Shown here: piece by piece, positions 21,288 through 29,667 of the stretch | How positions within the stretch are numbered: the stretch's first letter is position 1 | Layout of the letters: each line of letters starts with the position of its first letter | Assembly (NCBI GenBank): GCA_002403375.1 | Contig: DHHQ01000026.1 | Location: forward strand, 214,877-278,876 | DNA length: 64,000 nt | Direction of reading: 5' to 3' | Source: Thiobacillus denitrificans | GTDB taxonomy: Bacteria > Pseudomonadota > Gammaproteobacteria > Burkholderiales > Thiobacillaceae | The notes under the pieces: model-generated | What the model was told of the DNA's origin: nothing | Databases searched by the model: none | Seen by the model: only the letters and a program-made list of their open reading frames with translations | Made by a program: the position numbers and the translations under genes

Positions 21288-21425
21288 ATAGGGGGGTGTC
21301 AAGTTGTCGCACCCCCCTGGGCGAGGTGGCGCGCGCGAAGTGTTGTTTGTGTGCGAAAACAGACGGCGTCCCTGGTTTTCGAGCCTGATTTAGACTAGGT
21401 ATAGTCGAGTTTCCGGTCGATTGAC

Positions 21426-22079
21426 ATGCACCACGTTCCCTGGCTCGTCGCCACCCGCATCTGCATCATCCGCCACGGCGAGACCGACTGGAACGTCGAG
21501 AAGCGCATCCAGGGGCACACCGACGTTCCGCTCAACGAAACGGGGCGGGCACAGGCGCTGGCGATGGCGTTCAACGCGGCCCACCACCGCTTCCAGGCGA
21601 TCTACAGCAGCGACCTCGCGCGGGCGCAGGAGACGGCGCAGGCGCTGGCGCAGCGCGAGGCGCACGCGGTGCGGCTGCTGCCGCAGCTGCGCGAGCGCCA
21701 CTTCGGCATCTTCCAGGGCATCACCGCCGCCGAGGGCGCGGCGCGCCATCCCGAGGCCCATGCCCGTTACGTCGCGCGCGATCCCGACTACGACTTCGAG
21801 ACCGGCGAGTCGCTCACGCGCTTCGCCGGGCGCGTGGCGGAAGCGATCGACTGGATGGTGCGGCACCACAGCGGCCAGGCGATCGCCGCGGTCGCCCACA
21901 GCGGCGTGCTCGACGTGGTGTATCGCCGCGCCACCGGCCGCCCGCTCACGACGCCGCGCGACTTCAAGATCCCCAACTGTGCGCTCAACTGGTTCCGCTT
22001 CGACGGCCAGGGCTGGCATCTCGAGGCGTGGGGCGACCGCCACCACCTGCACGAGGTGCTGTCGGAGCCGCCCGAATGA
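21426..22079 (+). CDS. Histidine phosphatase family protein (GpmB-like)
   Basis: A 217-residue member of the histidine phosphatase superfamily. The catalytic motif IIRHGETDWNVEKRIQGH is near residue 15. YSSDLARAQETA, LRERHFGIFQG and AVAHSGVLD supply the second Arg, the Glu and the second His. The substrate could be phosphoglycerate, alpha-ribazole phosphate or another phosphomonoester; similarity cannot decide. It overlaps the next gene by ATGA, so the two paralogues are translated together. It is divergent from ccoN. Confidence 0.88.
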   Translation: MHHVPWLVATRICIIRHGETDWNVEKRIQGHTDVPLNETGRAQALAMAFNAAHHRFQAIYSSDLARAQETAQALAQREAHAVRLLPQLRERHFGIFQGITAAEGAARHPEAHARYVARDPDYDFETGESLTRFAGRVAEAIDWMVRHHSGQAIAAVAHSGVLDVVYRRATGRPLTTPRDFKIPNCALNWFRFDGQGWHLEAWGDRHHLHEVLSEPPE

Positions 22080-22798
22080 GCGCCCCGGCAGAATGGGTGG
22101 TGCTGTTCCGCCACGGCCACAGCGAATGGAACCTCACCGACCGCTTCACCGGCTGGACCGACATTCCGCTGACCGGGGTGGGGCTGGCCGAGGCGGCCGC
22201 AGCGGGGGAGCGGCTGGCTGCCGCGGGCTTCGCCTTCGACGAGGTGCACGGCTCGGTGCTGCAGCGCACGCGCCAGACCGCCGAGGCGCTGCTGGCGGCG
22301 ATGGGGACGCCCGGGGTGCCGTTCTTCACGACCTGGCGGCTCAACGAGCGGCACTACGGCGCGCTGCAGGGGATGAACAAGCGCGAGATCTTCGCGACCT
22401 GGGGCGAAGAGGCGTCGCGCCGCTGGTGGCGCGGCTACTACGAGCCGCCGCCCCCGCTGGACCCGGACGACCCGCGCCATCCGCGCTTCGATCCGCGCTA
22501 CGCCTCGCTGCCGCCCGAGGACCTGCCGGCGAGCGAAAGCCTGCGCGACTGCCAGCGCCGCACCCTGCCGTACTGGAACGAGGTGTTGCTGCCGCGCCTG
22601 CGTGCCGGGCGCCGCCTGCTGGTGATCAGCCACGGCAACACCCTGCGCGGGCTGGTGATGCACCTCGACGGTCTCAGCCCCGAGGCGATGGAGAAGGTGG
22701 AGATTCCTTCCGGGGTGCCGCTGGTCTACCGCTTCGCCGGCGATCTTTCCGTCACCGGGCGCGAATGGCTCGAGGTGCCGGCGGCCGGCACGGCCTGA
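22076..22798 (+). CDS. gpmA: 2,3-bisphosphoglycerate-dependent phosphoglycerate mutase family protein
   Basis: A 240-residue protein with LFRHGHSEWNLTDRFTGWTD, the dPGM form of the catalytic His motif. RLNERHYGALQGMNKREI and ISHGNTLRGLVMHLDGLSPEAM are further GpmA signatures. The enzyme interconverts 3- and 2-phosphoglycerate in glycolysis. The loop reads RHGHSEWN where RHGQSxWN is usual. The ATG overlaps the upstream phosphatase stop. The TGA is directly followed by the stop of the opposing ald gene (TGATCA). Confidence 0.88.
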   Translation: MSAPAEWVVLFRHGHSEWNLTDRFTGWTDIPLTGVGLAEAAAAGERLAAAGFAFDEVHGSVLQRTRQTAEALLAAMGTPGVPFFTTWRLNERHYGALQGMNKREIFATWGEEASRRWWRGYYEPPPPLDPDDPRHPRFDPRYASLPPEDLPASESLRDCQRRTLPYWNEVLLPRLRAGRRLLVISHGNTLRGLVMHLDGLSPEAMEKVEIPSGVPLVYRFAGDLSVTGREWLEVPAAGTA

Positions 22799-23881
22799 TC
22801 AGCCGAAGCCGAGGTCCTGTGCCAGTCCGGCGTGGGTGATCCGGCCCGCGCGCACGTGCAGGCCCTGGGCCAGGCCGGGGTCGGCGTCGAGCGCGGCGAG
22901 ACCCTCCGCGGCGAGCGCCTGCACGTAGGGCAGGGTGGCGTGGGTGAGCGCCTTGGTCGAGGTGCGCGCGACCGCGCCCGGCATGTTGGTGACGCAGTAA
23001 TGGACGATGCCGGCCTCGACGAAGAAGGGCGCGCTGTGGGTGGTCGGGCGCGAGGTCTCGGCGATGCCGCCCTGGTCGATGGCGACGTCGACCAGCACCG
23101 ACCCCTGCGGCATGCGCGCGAGCATGGCGCGGCTGATCAGGCGCGGCGCGTGGCGGCCGGGGATCTGCGCGGCGCCGATGACGACGTCGGCGTGCTCGAG
23201 GCTGTCGCCGATCGCGTCGGGCGACGAAAAGCGGGTCTCCACGCGGGCACCGAACAGGGCTTCCGCATGCGCGAGCTTGTCGGTCCGGCGGTCGAGCAGC
23301 GTCACCCGCGTGCCGAGCCCGACTGCGGTGCGCGCGGCGCTCATGCCGACCACGCCGGCGCCGATGACGAGGACGCGCCCCGGCGGCACGCCGGGCAGGC
23401 CGGTGATCAGCTTGCCGCTGCCGCCGTGCGGGGTCTGCAGGCCGAGCGCGCCCATCTGCGGCGCCAGCCGCCCGGCGATGTCCGACATCGGCTGCAGGAG
23501 CGGCAGCCCGCCGCCCGGCCGGCCGACGGTCTCGTAGGCGATCGCCGTCACCCCGCGATCCATCAGCTCGCGCGCGAGCGCCGGCGCCGCGGCGAGGTGC
23601 AGGTAGCAGAACAGCAGCTGGCCTTCGCGCAGCAGCCCGAGTTCGTCGGGCTGCGGCTCCTTCACCTTGACGACGAGTTCGGCCGCCCAGGCCTCGGCGG
23701 GCGTCGCCACGACGGTCGCGCCGGCGGCGCGGTAGACGTCGTCGGCGAAGCCGGAGGCCGCGCCGGCGCCGGTCTCGACGCTGACGCGATGGCCGGCCTC
23801 GACGAGCACGCGCGCGCCTTCCGGCGTCAGCGCGACGCGGTGTTCGTGGTTCTTGATTTCGCGGGGAATGCCGATGCGCAT
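22799..23881 (-). CDS. ald: Alanine dehydrogenase
   Basis: A 360-residue enzyme that interconverts L-alanine and pyruvate with NAD. The N-terminus MRIGIPREIKNHEHRVALTP and the VKVKEPQPDE segment are diagnostic. RVLVIGAGVVGMSAARTAVGLG is the Rossmann dinucleotide-binding loop, with D in LLDRRTDKL for NAD preference. It converges on gpmA with abutting stops. It lies 46 bases upstream of pyrD's stop, on the same strand but after pyrD, so pyrD does not depend on its promoter. Confidence 0.95.
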   Translation of the reverse strand: MRIGIPREIKNHEHRVALTPEGARVLVEAGHRVSVETGAGAASGFADDVYRAAGATVVATPAEAWAAELVVKVKEPQPDELGLLREGQLLFCYLHLAAAPALARELMDRGVTAIAYETVGRPGGGLPLLQPMSDIAGRLAPQMGALGLQTPHGGSGKLITGLPGVPPGRVLVIGAGVVGMSAARTAVGLGTRVTLLDRRTDKLAHAEALFGARVETRFSSPDAIGDSLEHADVVIGAAQIPGRHAPRLISRAMLARMPQGSVLVDVAIDQGGIAETSRPTTHSAPFFVEAGIVHYCVTNMPGAVARTSTKALTHATLPYVQALAAEGLAALDADPGLAQGLHVRAGRITHAGLAQDLGFG

Positions 23882-23927
23882 GACGGTCTCGGGGGGGGGT
23901 TATGCCTGCAGCATAGTCGAGGGGCGC

Positions 23928-24938
23928 TCAGGCGAGGCGCGCGACGCATTCGCGTACCAGCGTGGGGCCGCGGTAGATCAGGCCGGAATAGAGCTGAACG
24001 AGCGAGGCGCCGGCGTCGATCTTCTCGCGCGCGTCGTCGCCCGACAGGATGCCGCCGACGCCGATGATCGGCACCTCGCCGGCGAGGTGCCGCGCGAGTT
24101 CGCGGATCACCCGGGTCGACGCGGCGCGCACCGGTGCGCCCGACAGGCCGCCGGCCTCGTCCGCGTTGGGCAGCCCGGCGACGGCGTCGCGCGCGATGGT
24201 GGTGTTGGTCGCGATCACCGCGTCGATGCGGTGCATCATCAGCAGCGCGGCGATCGCGGCGACCTGCGCGTCGTCGAGGTCGGGCGCGATCTTCAGCGCG
24301 ACCGGGACGTAGCGGCCGTGCTGTTGCGCGAGCTCCGACTGCCTGAGCTTGATCGCCGAGAGCAGCGCGTCGAGCGCCTCGTCCTTCTGCAGTTCGCGCA
24401 GGTTCTGCGTGTTGGGCGAGGAAATGTTCACCGTGACGTAGCTCGCGTGCGGGTAGACCTTGTCGAGGCAGGCGAGGTAGTCGTCGACCGCGTGCTCGTT
24501 GGGCGTGTCCTTGTTCTTGCCGATGTTGATGCCGAGGATCCCCTTGAATCCGCTCGCCTCGACGTTCTTCACCAGGTTGTCGACGCCGAGGTTGTTGAAG
24601 CCCATGCGGTTGATGATCGCTTCGGCCTGCGGCAGGCGGAACAGGCGCGGCTGCGGGTTGCCGGGCTGCGGCCGCGGCGTCACCGTGCCGATCTCGATGA
24701 AGCCGAAGCCGAGCGCCGCCAGCGCGTCGATGTGCGCGCCGTCCTTGTCGAGCCCCGCCGCGAGTCCGACCGGGTTGGGGAAGTCGAGCCCCATGAGGTG
24801 CACCGGCCTGCCGGCGGCGCGCGGCAGCAGGCCGAGCAGGCCGCTGCGGTGCGCGAGGTCGAGACCGGCGAGGGTGAGCTTGTGCGCGTCCTCGGGGTCG
24901 AGCGAGAACAGGGCGGGGCGGATCAGCGGATAGAGCAT
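23928..24938 (-). CDS. pyrD: Dihydroorotate dehydrogenase (quinone), class 2
   Basis: A 336-residue membrane-associated flavoenzyme that oxidises dihydroorotate with quinone in pyrimidine synthesis. The N-terminal amphipathic helix (LYPLIRPALFSLDPEDAHKL) marks class 2. PVGLAAGLDKDG, GFIEIGTVTPRPQPGNPQPR, INRMGFNN, VNISSPNT (active-site Ser) and the C-terminal GVGGILSGDDAREKI FMN-binding segment are present. It begins one base after the stop of the symporter gene and so is probably co-transcribed with it. Confidence 0.97.
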   Translation of the reverse strand: MLYPLIRPALFSLDPEDAHKLTLAGLDLAHRSGLLGLLPRAAGRPVHLMGLDFPNPVGLAAGLDKDGAHIDALAALGFGFIEIGTVTPRPQPGNPQPRLFRLPQAEAIINRMGFNNLGVDNLVKNVEASGFKGILGINIGKNKDTPNEHAVDDYLACLDKVYPHASYVTVNISSPNTQNLRELQKDEALDALLSAIKLRQSELAQQHGRYVPVALKIAPDLDDAQVAAIAALLMMHRIDAVIATNTTIARDAVAGLPNADEAGGLSGAPVRAASTRVIRELARHLAGEVPIIGVGGILSGDDAREKIDAGASLVQLYSGLIYRGPTLVRECVARLA

Positions 24939-24939
24939 G

Positions 24940-26247
24940 TCAGGAGGCGGGTTGGGAGGATGGGGGGCGCTGTGTCACGGTCTCGACCGGGCCCGCGGCC
25001 GGGTCGTCGTAGACCGCGCGGTCGAGCGCGTCTTCGCTGTTGGCGACGATGCAGGTCACCGCGCAGTCGCCGGTGACGTTGACCGTGGTGCGCAGCATGT
25101 CGAGCAGGCGGTCGACGCCGATGATGAGCGCGATCCCCTCGGCGGGCAGGCCGACCTGGCCGAGCACCATGGTCAGCGTGACCAGGCCGACCGCGGGAAT
25201 CGCGGCGGTGCCGACCGAGGCGAGCGTCGCGGTGAGCACCACCAGCAGGAAGTCGGTGAAGGCGAGGTCGATGCCGTAGACGTTGGCGATGAATACCGTC
25301 GCGACCCCCTGCATCATCGCGGTGCCGTCCATGTTGATGGTCGCGCCGAGCGGCACGGTGAACGACGCGACGCTGTTCCGCGCCCCCATCCTGTATTCCG
25401 CCGTGCGCAGGGTGACCGGGATGGTCGCGCCGGAACTGGCGGTGGAGAACGCGAACGCCGCCGGGTCGCGCATCTTCTTCAGGAAGGTGATCGGGTTGAG
25501 GCGGGCCAGCACCCGCAGCAGCAGCGGGTAGGTGACGAACAGCTGGATCGCCAGCGCGGCGGTGAGGGTGAGGAAATAGGCCGCCAGCGGCAGCAGGATG
25601 TCCAGCCCCTGGGTGGCGAAGGTGCCGGTGATCAGCGCGAACACGCCCCAGGGGGCGAGCCGCATGATCCATTCGACCATGTGCATGATCACCGTGTTGA
25701 GGTCGGTGAAGAGATTCAGCACGTGCCTGCCGCGCGCGCCCGACATCGTCACCGCGATGCCGAACAACAGCGCGAACACAATGACCTGCAGCATGTTGCC
25801 CTCGGCCATCGCCGCCACCGGGTTGGTCGGCACCATGTCGATCAGCACCTGGGTGATCGGCGGCGCCTCCTTGCCGGTGAAGCTGGCTTCGGTCGCGCCG
25901 GCGTCGAAGCCGCGCCCCGGCCCGACCGCGCCGGCCAGCGTGAGCGCGATCGTCACCGCGATCGCGGTGGTGGCGAGATAGAGCGCCAGCGCCTTGGCGC
26001 CGATGCGCCCGAGCGCCTTCATGTCGGACAGGGCGGTGACGCCCGCCACCAGCGACACCAGCACCAGCGGCACCACCATCATCTTCAGCGCCGACACGAA
26101 CAGCGTGCCGACCACCCCGAGCACGCCGTCGAGCAGGTAGATCTGCGCCCAGGCGGGCGGGCCGAAGGCATTGAGCACGCTGCCGAGGACGATGCCGGCG
26201 AGCATGGCGAAAATGATCCGCTGCGTGAGCGTCGGGGTCGATTTCAT
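24940..26247 (-). CDS. Dicarboxylate/amino acid:cation symporter (DctA/GltP family)
   Basis: A 435-residue transporter of the dicarboxylate/glutamate:cation symporter family with about eight membrane helices and two re-entrant loops. AFSTASSGATIPVT is the Ser-rich HP1 loop, PLGATINMDGTA the conserved TM7 motif, and GVDRLLDMLRTTVNVTGD the TM8 substrate-binding region (R and D contact dicarboxylate or aspartate). It imports C4-dicarboxylates or acidic amino acids. An Arg in the last motif followed by TTVNVTGD is shared by several subfamilies, so the substrate is not fixed. It precedes pyrD with one base between, and is divergent from the KamA-like gene. Confidence 0.92.
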   Translation of the reverse strand: MKSTPTLTQRIIFAMLAGIVLGSVLNAFGPPAWAQIYLLDGVLGVVGTLFVSALKMMVVPLVLVSLVAGVTALSDMKALGRIGAKALALYLATTAIAVTIALTLAGAVGPGRGFDAGATEASFTGKEAPPITQVLIDMVPTNPVAAMAEGNMLQVIVFALLFGIAVTMSGARGRHVLNLFTDLNTVIMHMVEWIMRLAPWGVFALITGTFATQGLDILLPLAAYFLTLTAALAIQLFVTYPLLLRVLARLNPITFLKKMRDPAAFAFSTASSGATIPVTLRTAEYRMGARNSVASFTVPLGATINMDGTAMMQGVATVFIANVYGIDLAFTDFLLVVLTATLASVGTAAIPAVGLVTLTMVLGQVGLPAEGIALIIGVDRLLDMLRTTVNVTGDCAVTCIVANSEDALDRAVYDDPAAGPVETVTQRPPSSQPAS

Positions 26248-26428
26248 CGTTATGGGGGTGGGCGGGAACAGCCCGATTGTAGCGCCGGCGCGCGCCGGCC
26301 AGGAGCGGCCGCAGTGCCGGTATAATGTTTGGTGCAAAACAAGTTGGCGGCAAGCCACATTGCAGAAAACCACATCTCGGCCGTCGCCCGCGTTCGCGCG
26401 CCGCGCCCGTTTCGTTGCGAGGAAGTCC

Positions 26429-27799
26429 ATGCCTGTCAGCCAGTTGTCCCTGCGCCCACTCGTGGCGCCCCCCTTCACGGCCCCGTCCGCTCGTCCCTTC
26501 GTCGTCCACACCGCGCGCGACCTGGGCAAGATCACGCCGCTCGCGCGCCTGCCGGAATCGCGCCGCTTCGAGATGCAGGTCGTCGCGAGCGTCCTGCCCT
26601 TTCGTGTGAACCAGTACGTCATCGACGAGCTGATCGACTGGGACGAGGCCCCCGACGATCCGATCTTCCAGCTCGTCTTCCCGCAGCGCGGGATGCTCGA
26701 TGATGCGCATTTCGACGAAGTTGCCGCTCTGATCAAGCGCGAAGCCGGCAAGGACGAACTCGACGGCGCGATCGCGCGCATCCGCGCCGACCTCAACCCG
26801 CACCCGGCCGGGCAGATGGAACTCAACATGCCGCGCGACGCCGACGGCGCCCCGATCGAGGGCCTGCAGCACAAGTACCGCGAGACGGTGCTGTTCTTCC
26901 CGAGCCAGGGGCAGACCTGCCACAGCTACTGCAGCTTCTGCTTCCGCTGGGCGCAGTTCGTCGGCGACAAGTCGCTGCGCATCGCCAGCAGCGAGGCCGA
27001 GACGCTCAGGCGCTACCTCGCCGTGCACCCGGACGTCAGCGACCTGCTGCTGACCGGCGGCGACCCGATGGTGATGAAGACGGCGCATCTCGCGCGCTAC
27101 ATCGAGCCTCTGCTGTCGCCCGCGCTTGCGCACGTGCAGACGCTGCGCATCGGCACCAAGGCGCTCTCGTTCTGGCCGCAGCGCTTCCTCGACGAGGAGG
27201 GCGACGCGCTGCTGCGCCTGCTCGAGCGCCTCACCCGCGCCGGCAAGCAGGTCGCGCTGATGGCGCACTACAACCACTGGCGCGAGCTCGACACGGCGAC
27301 GGCGCGCGAGGCGATCCGCCGGGTACGCGACACCGGCGCGGTGATCCGCGCCCAGGGCCCGCTGCTCGCCCACATCAACGACGATCCCGCCGTGTGGGCG
27401 CGGCTGTGGCGCGAGCAGGTGCGGCTCGGCATCCAGCCCTACTACCTGTTCGTCGAGCGCGACACCGGCGCGCGCCAGTATTTCGAGGTGCCGCTCGAGC
27501 GCGTCTGGCGCGTGTATCGCGAGGCGATGCAGCAGGTGTCGGGGGTGGCGCGCACCGCGCGCGGCCCCAGCATGAGCGCAGGCCCCGGCAAGGTCGAAGT
27601 GCAGGGCGTCACCGAGGTCGCCGGCGAGAAGGTGTTCGCGCTGCGCTTCATCCAGGGACGCAACCCGGACTGGGTGCAGCGCCCGTTCTTCGCGCGCTAC
27701 GACCCCGAGGCCACCTGGCTCGACCAGCTGCGGCCGGCGTTCGGCGAGACGAAGTGGTTCTGGCAGGACGAGTACGCGGCGCGCTGGGGCGCAGCCTGA
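26429..27799 (+). CDS. KamA (lysine 2,3-aminomutase) family radical SAM protein
   Basis: A 456-residue radical SAM protein. CHSYCSFCFRW (C164, C168, C171) is the 4Fe-4S/SAM motif and LLLTGGDPMVM the GGDP motif of lysine aminomutases. SMSAGPGKVEVQGV probably aligns with the region supplying the PLP-binding Lys. It is longer than EpmB (about 340), so an EF-P lysylation role is unlikely. Family members isomerise L-lysine, glutamate or arginine to beta-amino acids. No lysine-fermentation genes are near, so the substrate is unknown. GAGGAAG gives a good ribosome-binding site for this ATG. The gene stands alone with its own promoter region. Confidence 0.85.
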   Translation: MPVSQLSLRPLVAPPFTAPSARPFVVHTARDLGKITPLARLPESRRFEMQVVASVLPFRVNQYVIDELIDWDEAPDDPIFQLVFPQRGMLDDAHFDEVAALIKREAGKDELDGAIARIRADLNPHPAGQMELNMPRDADGAPIEGLQHKYRETVLFFPSQGQTCHSYCSFCFRWAQFVGDKSLRIASSEAETLRRYLAVHPDVSDLLLTGGDPMVMKTAHLARYIEPLLSPALAHVQTLRIGTKALSFWPQRFLDEEGDALLRLLERLTRAGKQVALMAHYNHWRELDTATAREAIRRVRDTGAVIRAQGPLLAHINDDPAVWARLWREQVRLGIQPYYLFVERDTGARQYFEVPLERVWRVYREAMQQVSGVARTARGPSMSAGPGKVEVQGVTEVAGEKVFALRFIQGRNPDWVQRPFFARYDPEATWLDQLRPAFGETKWFWQDEYAARWGAA

Positions 27800-27923
27800 C
27801 CGGGCGGTCGCGTGATCCGGGCGGCGCGTTGAACTTCTTGCGCGACCGCCTGCCGGAAACGCGAGTAAGATTCCGCTGCGGGCAGATGCGCCCGCAGGTT
27901 TGCCATTCTTCCAGCCGAGAGCC

Positions 27924-29072
27924 ATGTCCCCGATCGCCCGCTTCGCCGCCTTTTCCCTTCTGACGTTCTCCCTGTCCGCCGCCGCGTCCGTTCCGCCGCC
28001 GCCGCAGCTCGCGGCCAAGTCGTGGGTGCTGATGGACGCCGCCAGCGGCAGCGTGCTGGTCGACCACCAGGGCAACATGCGCCTGCCGCCAGCCAGCCTC
28101 ACCAAGCTGATGACCTCGCACGTCGCCGCGCTCGAACTGCAGCGCGGCCGCCTCAAGGAAACCGACCTCGTCACCATCAGCGAGAAGGCCTGGCGCATGG
28201 GCGGGTCGAAGATGTTCGTCATGGTCGGCGACCAGGTCGCGGTCAGCGACCTCCTGCGCGGCATCATCGTGCAGTCGGGCAACGACGCCAGCATCGCGCT
28301 CGCCGAGCATCTGGCGGGCGGCGAGGAGACCTTCGCCGCGATGATGAACGAGGAGGCGAAGCGCCTCGGGCTCGTCGACACGCACTTCGTCAACGCCACC
28401 GGCTGGCCGGCCGAGGGCCACTATTCGAGCGCGCTCGACATGGCCAGGCTCGCGCGCGCCATCATCCTCGAGGATCCGCAGCACTATTCGCTGTACGCCG
28501 AGAAGGAGTTCGTCTGGAACAACATCAAGCAGCCGAACCGCAACCTGCTCTTGTGGCGCGACCCCAGCGTCGACGGCCTGAAGACCGGCCACACCGAGGA
28601 GGCCGGCTACTGCCTGGTCGCCTCCGCCCGGCGCGACGGCCAGCGCTTCATCGCGGCGGTGTTCGGCACCGACAGCGAGGCCGCGCGGGCGAACGAGACG
28701 GCCAAGCTGCTCGGCTACGGCTTCAACTTCTTCGAGAGCAAGACCTTCCACAAGCAGGGCGAGACGGTGCAAGCCGTCGACGTCTGGAAGGGCGCCGCGC
28801 GCAGCGTCAACGCCGGTGTGGCGTCCGATTTCGCCGCCGCCCTGCCGAAAGGCTCGAGCGCCGCGTACCAGACGCGCGTCGTGCTGGCCGAGGGTGACGT
28901 CGTCGCGCCCGTCGCCGCCGGCGCGACGCTGGGACGGGTCGAGCTCGTCGACGCCGACGGCAAGCTGGTCATGCAGCAGCCGCTGGTCGCCCTCGAGGCG
29001 GTCGAGGCGGGCGGCTTCTTCCGCCGCGTGTGGGACGGCATCCGGCTGTTCTTCAGGGGGCTGTTCGGCTGA
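27924..29072 (+). CDS. D-alanyl-D-alanine carboxypeptidase (PBP5/6 type)
   Basis: A 382-residue exported protein with a Sec signal peptide (about 1-22). The three penicillin-binding motifs are SLTK (S58, K61), SGN (S118-N120) and KTG (K220). A C-terminal beta-rich domain (about 265-350) and a terminal amphipathic helix (GGFFRRVWDGIRLFFRGLFG) for membrane attachment complete the PBP5/6 (DacA/DacC) pattern. It removes the terminal D-Ala of peptidoglycan pentapeptides. The ATG follows CCGAGAG. It is followed 32 bases later by a flavin-type oxidase gene on the same strand. Confidence 0.95.
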   Translation: MSPIARFAAFSLLTFSLSAAASVPPPPQLAAKSWVLMDAASGSVLVDHQGNMRLPPASLTKLMTSHVAALELQRGRLKETDLVTISEKAWRMGGSKMFVMVGDQVAVSDLLRGIIVQSGNDASIALAEHLAGGEETFAAMMNEEAKRLGLVDTHFVNATGWPAEGHYSSALDMARLARAIILEDPQHYSLYAEKEFVWNNIKQPNRNLLLWRDPSVDGLKTGHTEEAGYCLVASARRDGQRFIAAVFGTDSEAARANETAKLLGYGFNFFESKTFHKQGETVQAVDVWKGAARSVNAGVASDFAAALPKGSSAAYQTRVVLAEGDVVAPVAAGATLGRVELVDADGKLVMQQPLVALEAVEAGGFFRRVWDGIRLFFRGLFG

Positions 29073-29104
29073 CGCGTCGGCGGCACGATTCGGGGAGGCA
29101 CGAG

Positions 29105-29566
29105 ATGGACGAAGCGATTCGAAACAAGGTTCTGAGCCTTCTCGCGCAGCACCGGATCATGACGATCGCCACGCTCAGGCCGGACGGCTGGCCGCAGGCG
29201 ACGACGGTGGGCTACGCGAACGACGGCCTCACGCTCTACTTCCTGTGCGGCCGGGACAGCCAGAAGGCGGCCAACCTGGCGCGGGACGACCGGGTGTCGC
29301 TGACGATCGATCACGACACGCCCCAGGTGATGGAGATCGCCGGCCTTTCGATGGCGGCGCGCGCCCGGGCCGTGACCGATCCGGCCGAGGCGGAGCAGGC
29401 GCTGCGCCGGCTCATGGAGCGGTATCCGCAGCAGGACGAGCCGCTGCCGATTCCCATGCCGACGCCGGAGGAGGTCCGCATCTTCCGCGTGACCCCGACC
29501 GTGATCTCCGTGCTCGACTACTCCATGGGCTTCGGACACACCGACCTCGTCACCTGCCAGGGCTGA
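29105..29566 (+). CDS. Pyridoxamine 5'-phosphate oxidase family protein
   Basis: A 153-residue protein with a split-barrel flavin-binding fold. The N-terminal MTIATLRPDGWPQATTVGYAND strand pair and the LCGRDSQKAANLARDDRVSLTI segment are characteristic. It belongs to the broad PNPOx-like family, whose members bind FMN, F420 or heme; which one is not visible. A GGGAGGCACG ribosome-binding site precedes the ATG. It follows the carboxypeptidase and ends before a strong terminator. Its function is unknown beyond the fold. Confidence 0.85.
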   Translation: MDEAIRNKVLSLLAQHRIMTIATLRPDGWPQATTVGYANDGLTLYFLCGRDSQKAANLARDDRVSLTIDHDTPQVMEIAGLSMAARARAVTDPAEAEQALRRLMERYPQQDEPLPIPMPTPEEVRIFRVTPTVISVLDYSMGFGHTDLVTCQG

Positions 29567-29595
29567 CGCGCCCAAGCCGGCCGGTTGCGGAGCAA

Positions 29596-29627
29596 ACGAA
29601 AAGGGCTGCCGAGGCAGCCCTTTTCGT
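29596..29627. terminator. Bidirectional intrinsic terminator
   Basis: A perfect 15-bp inverted repeat (ACGAAAAGGGCTGCC / GGCAGCCCTTTTCGT) with a 2-base centre lies between the convergent oxidase gene and the PDH E2-E3 gene. Each arm ends in AAAA or TTTT, so it works as a hairpin with a short T-run in both directions. Confidence 0.9.
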
Positions 29628-29667
29628 ACCGGGGCGGCGCTTGCTTCTTCGCCGCCCGCCGCCAGCC

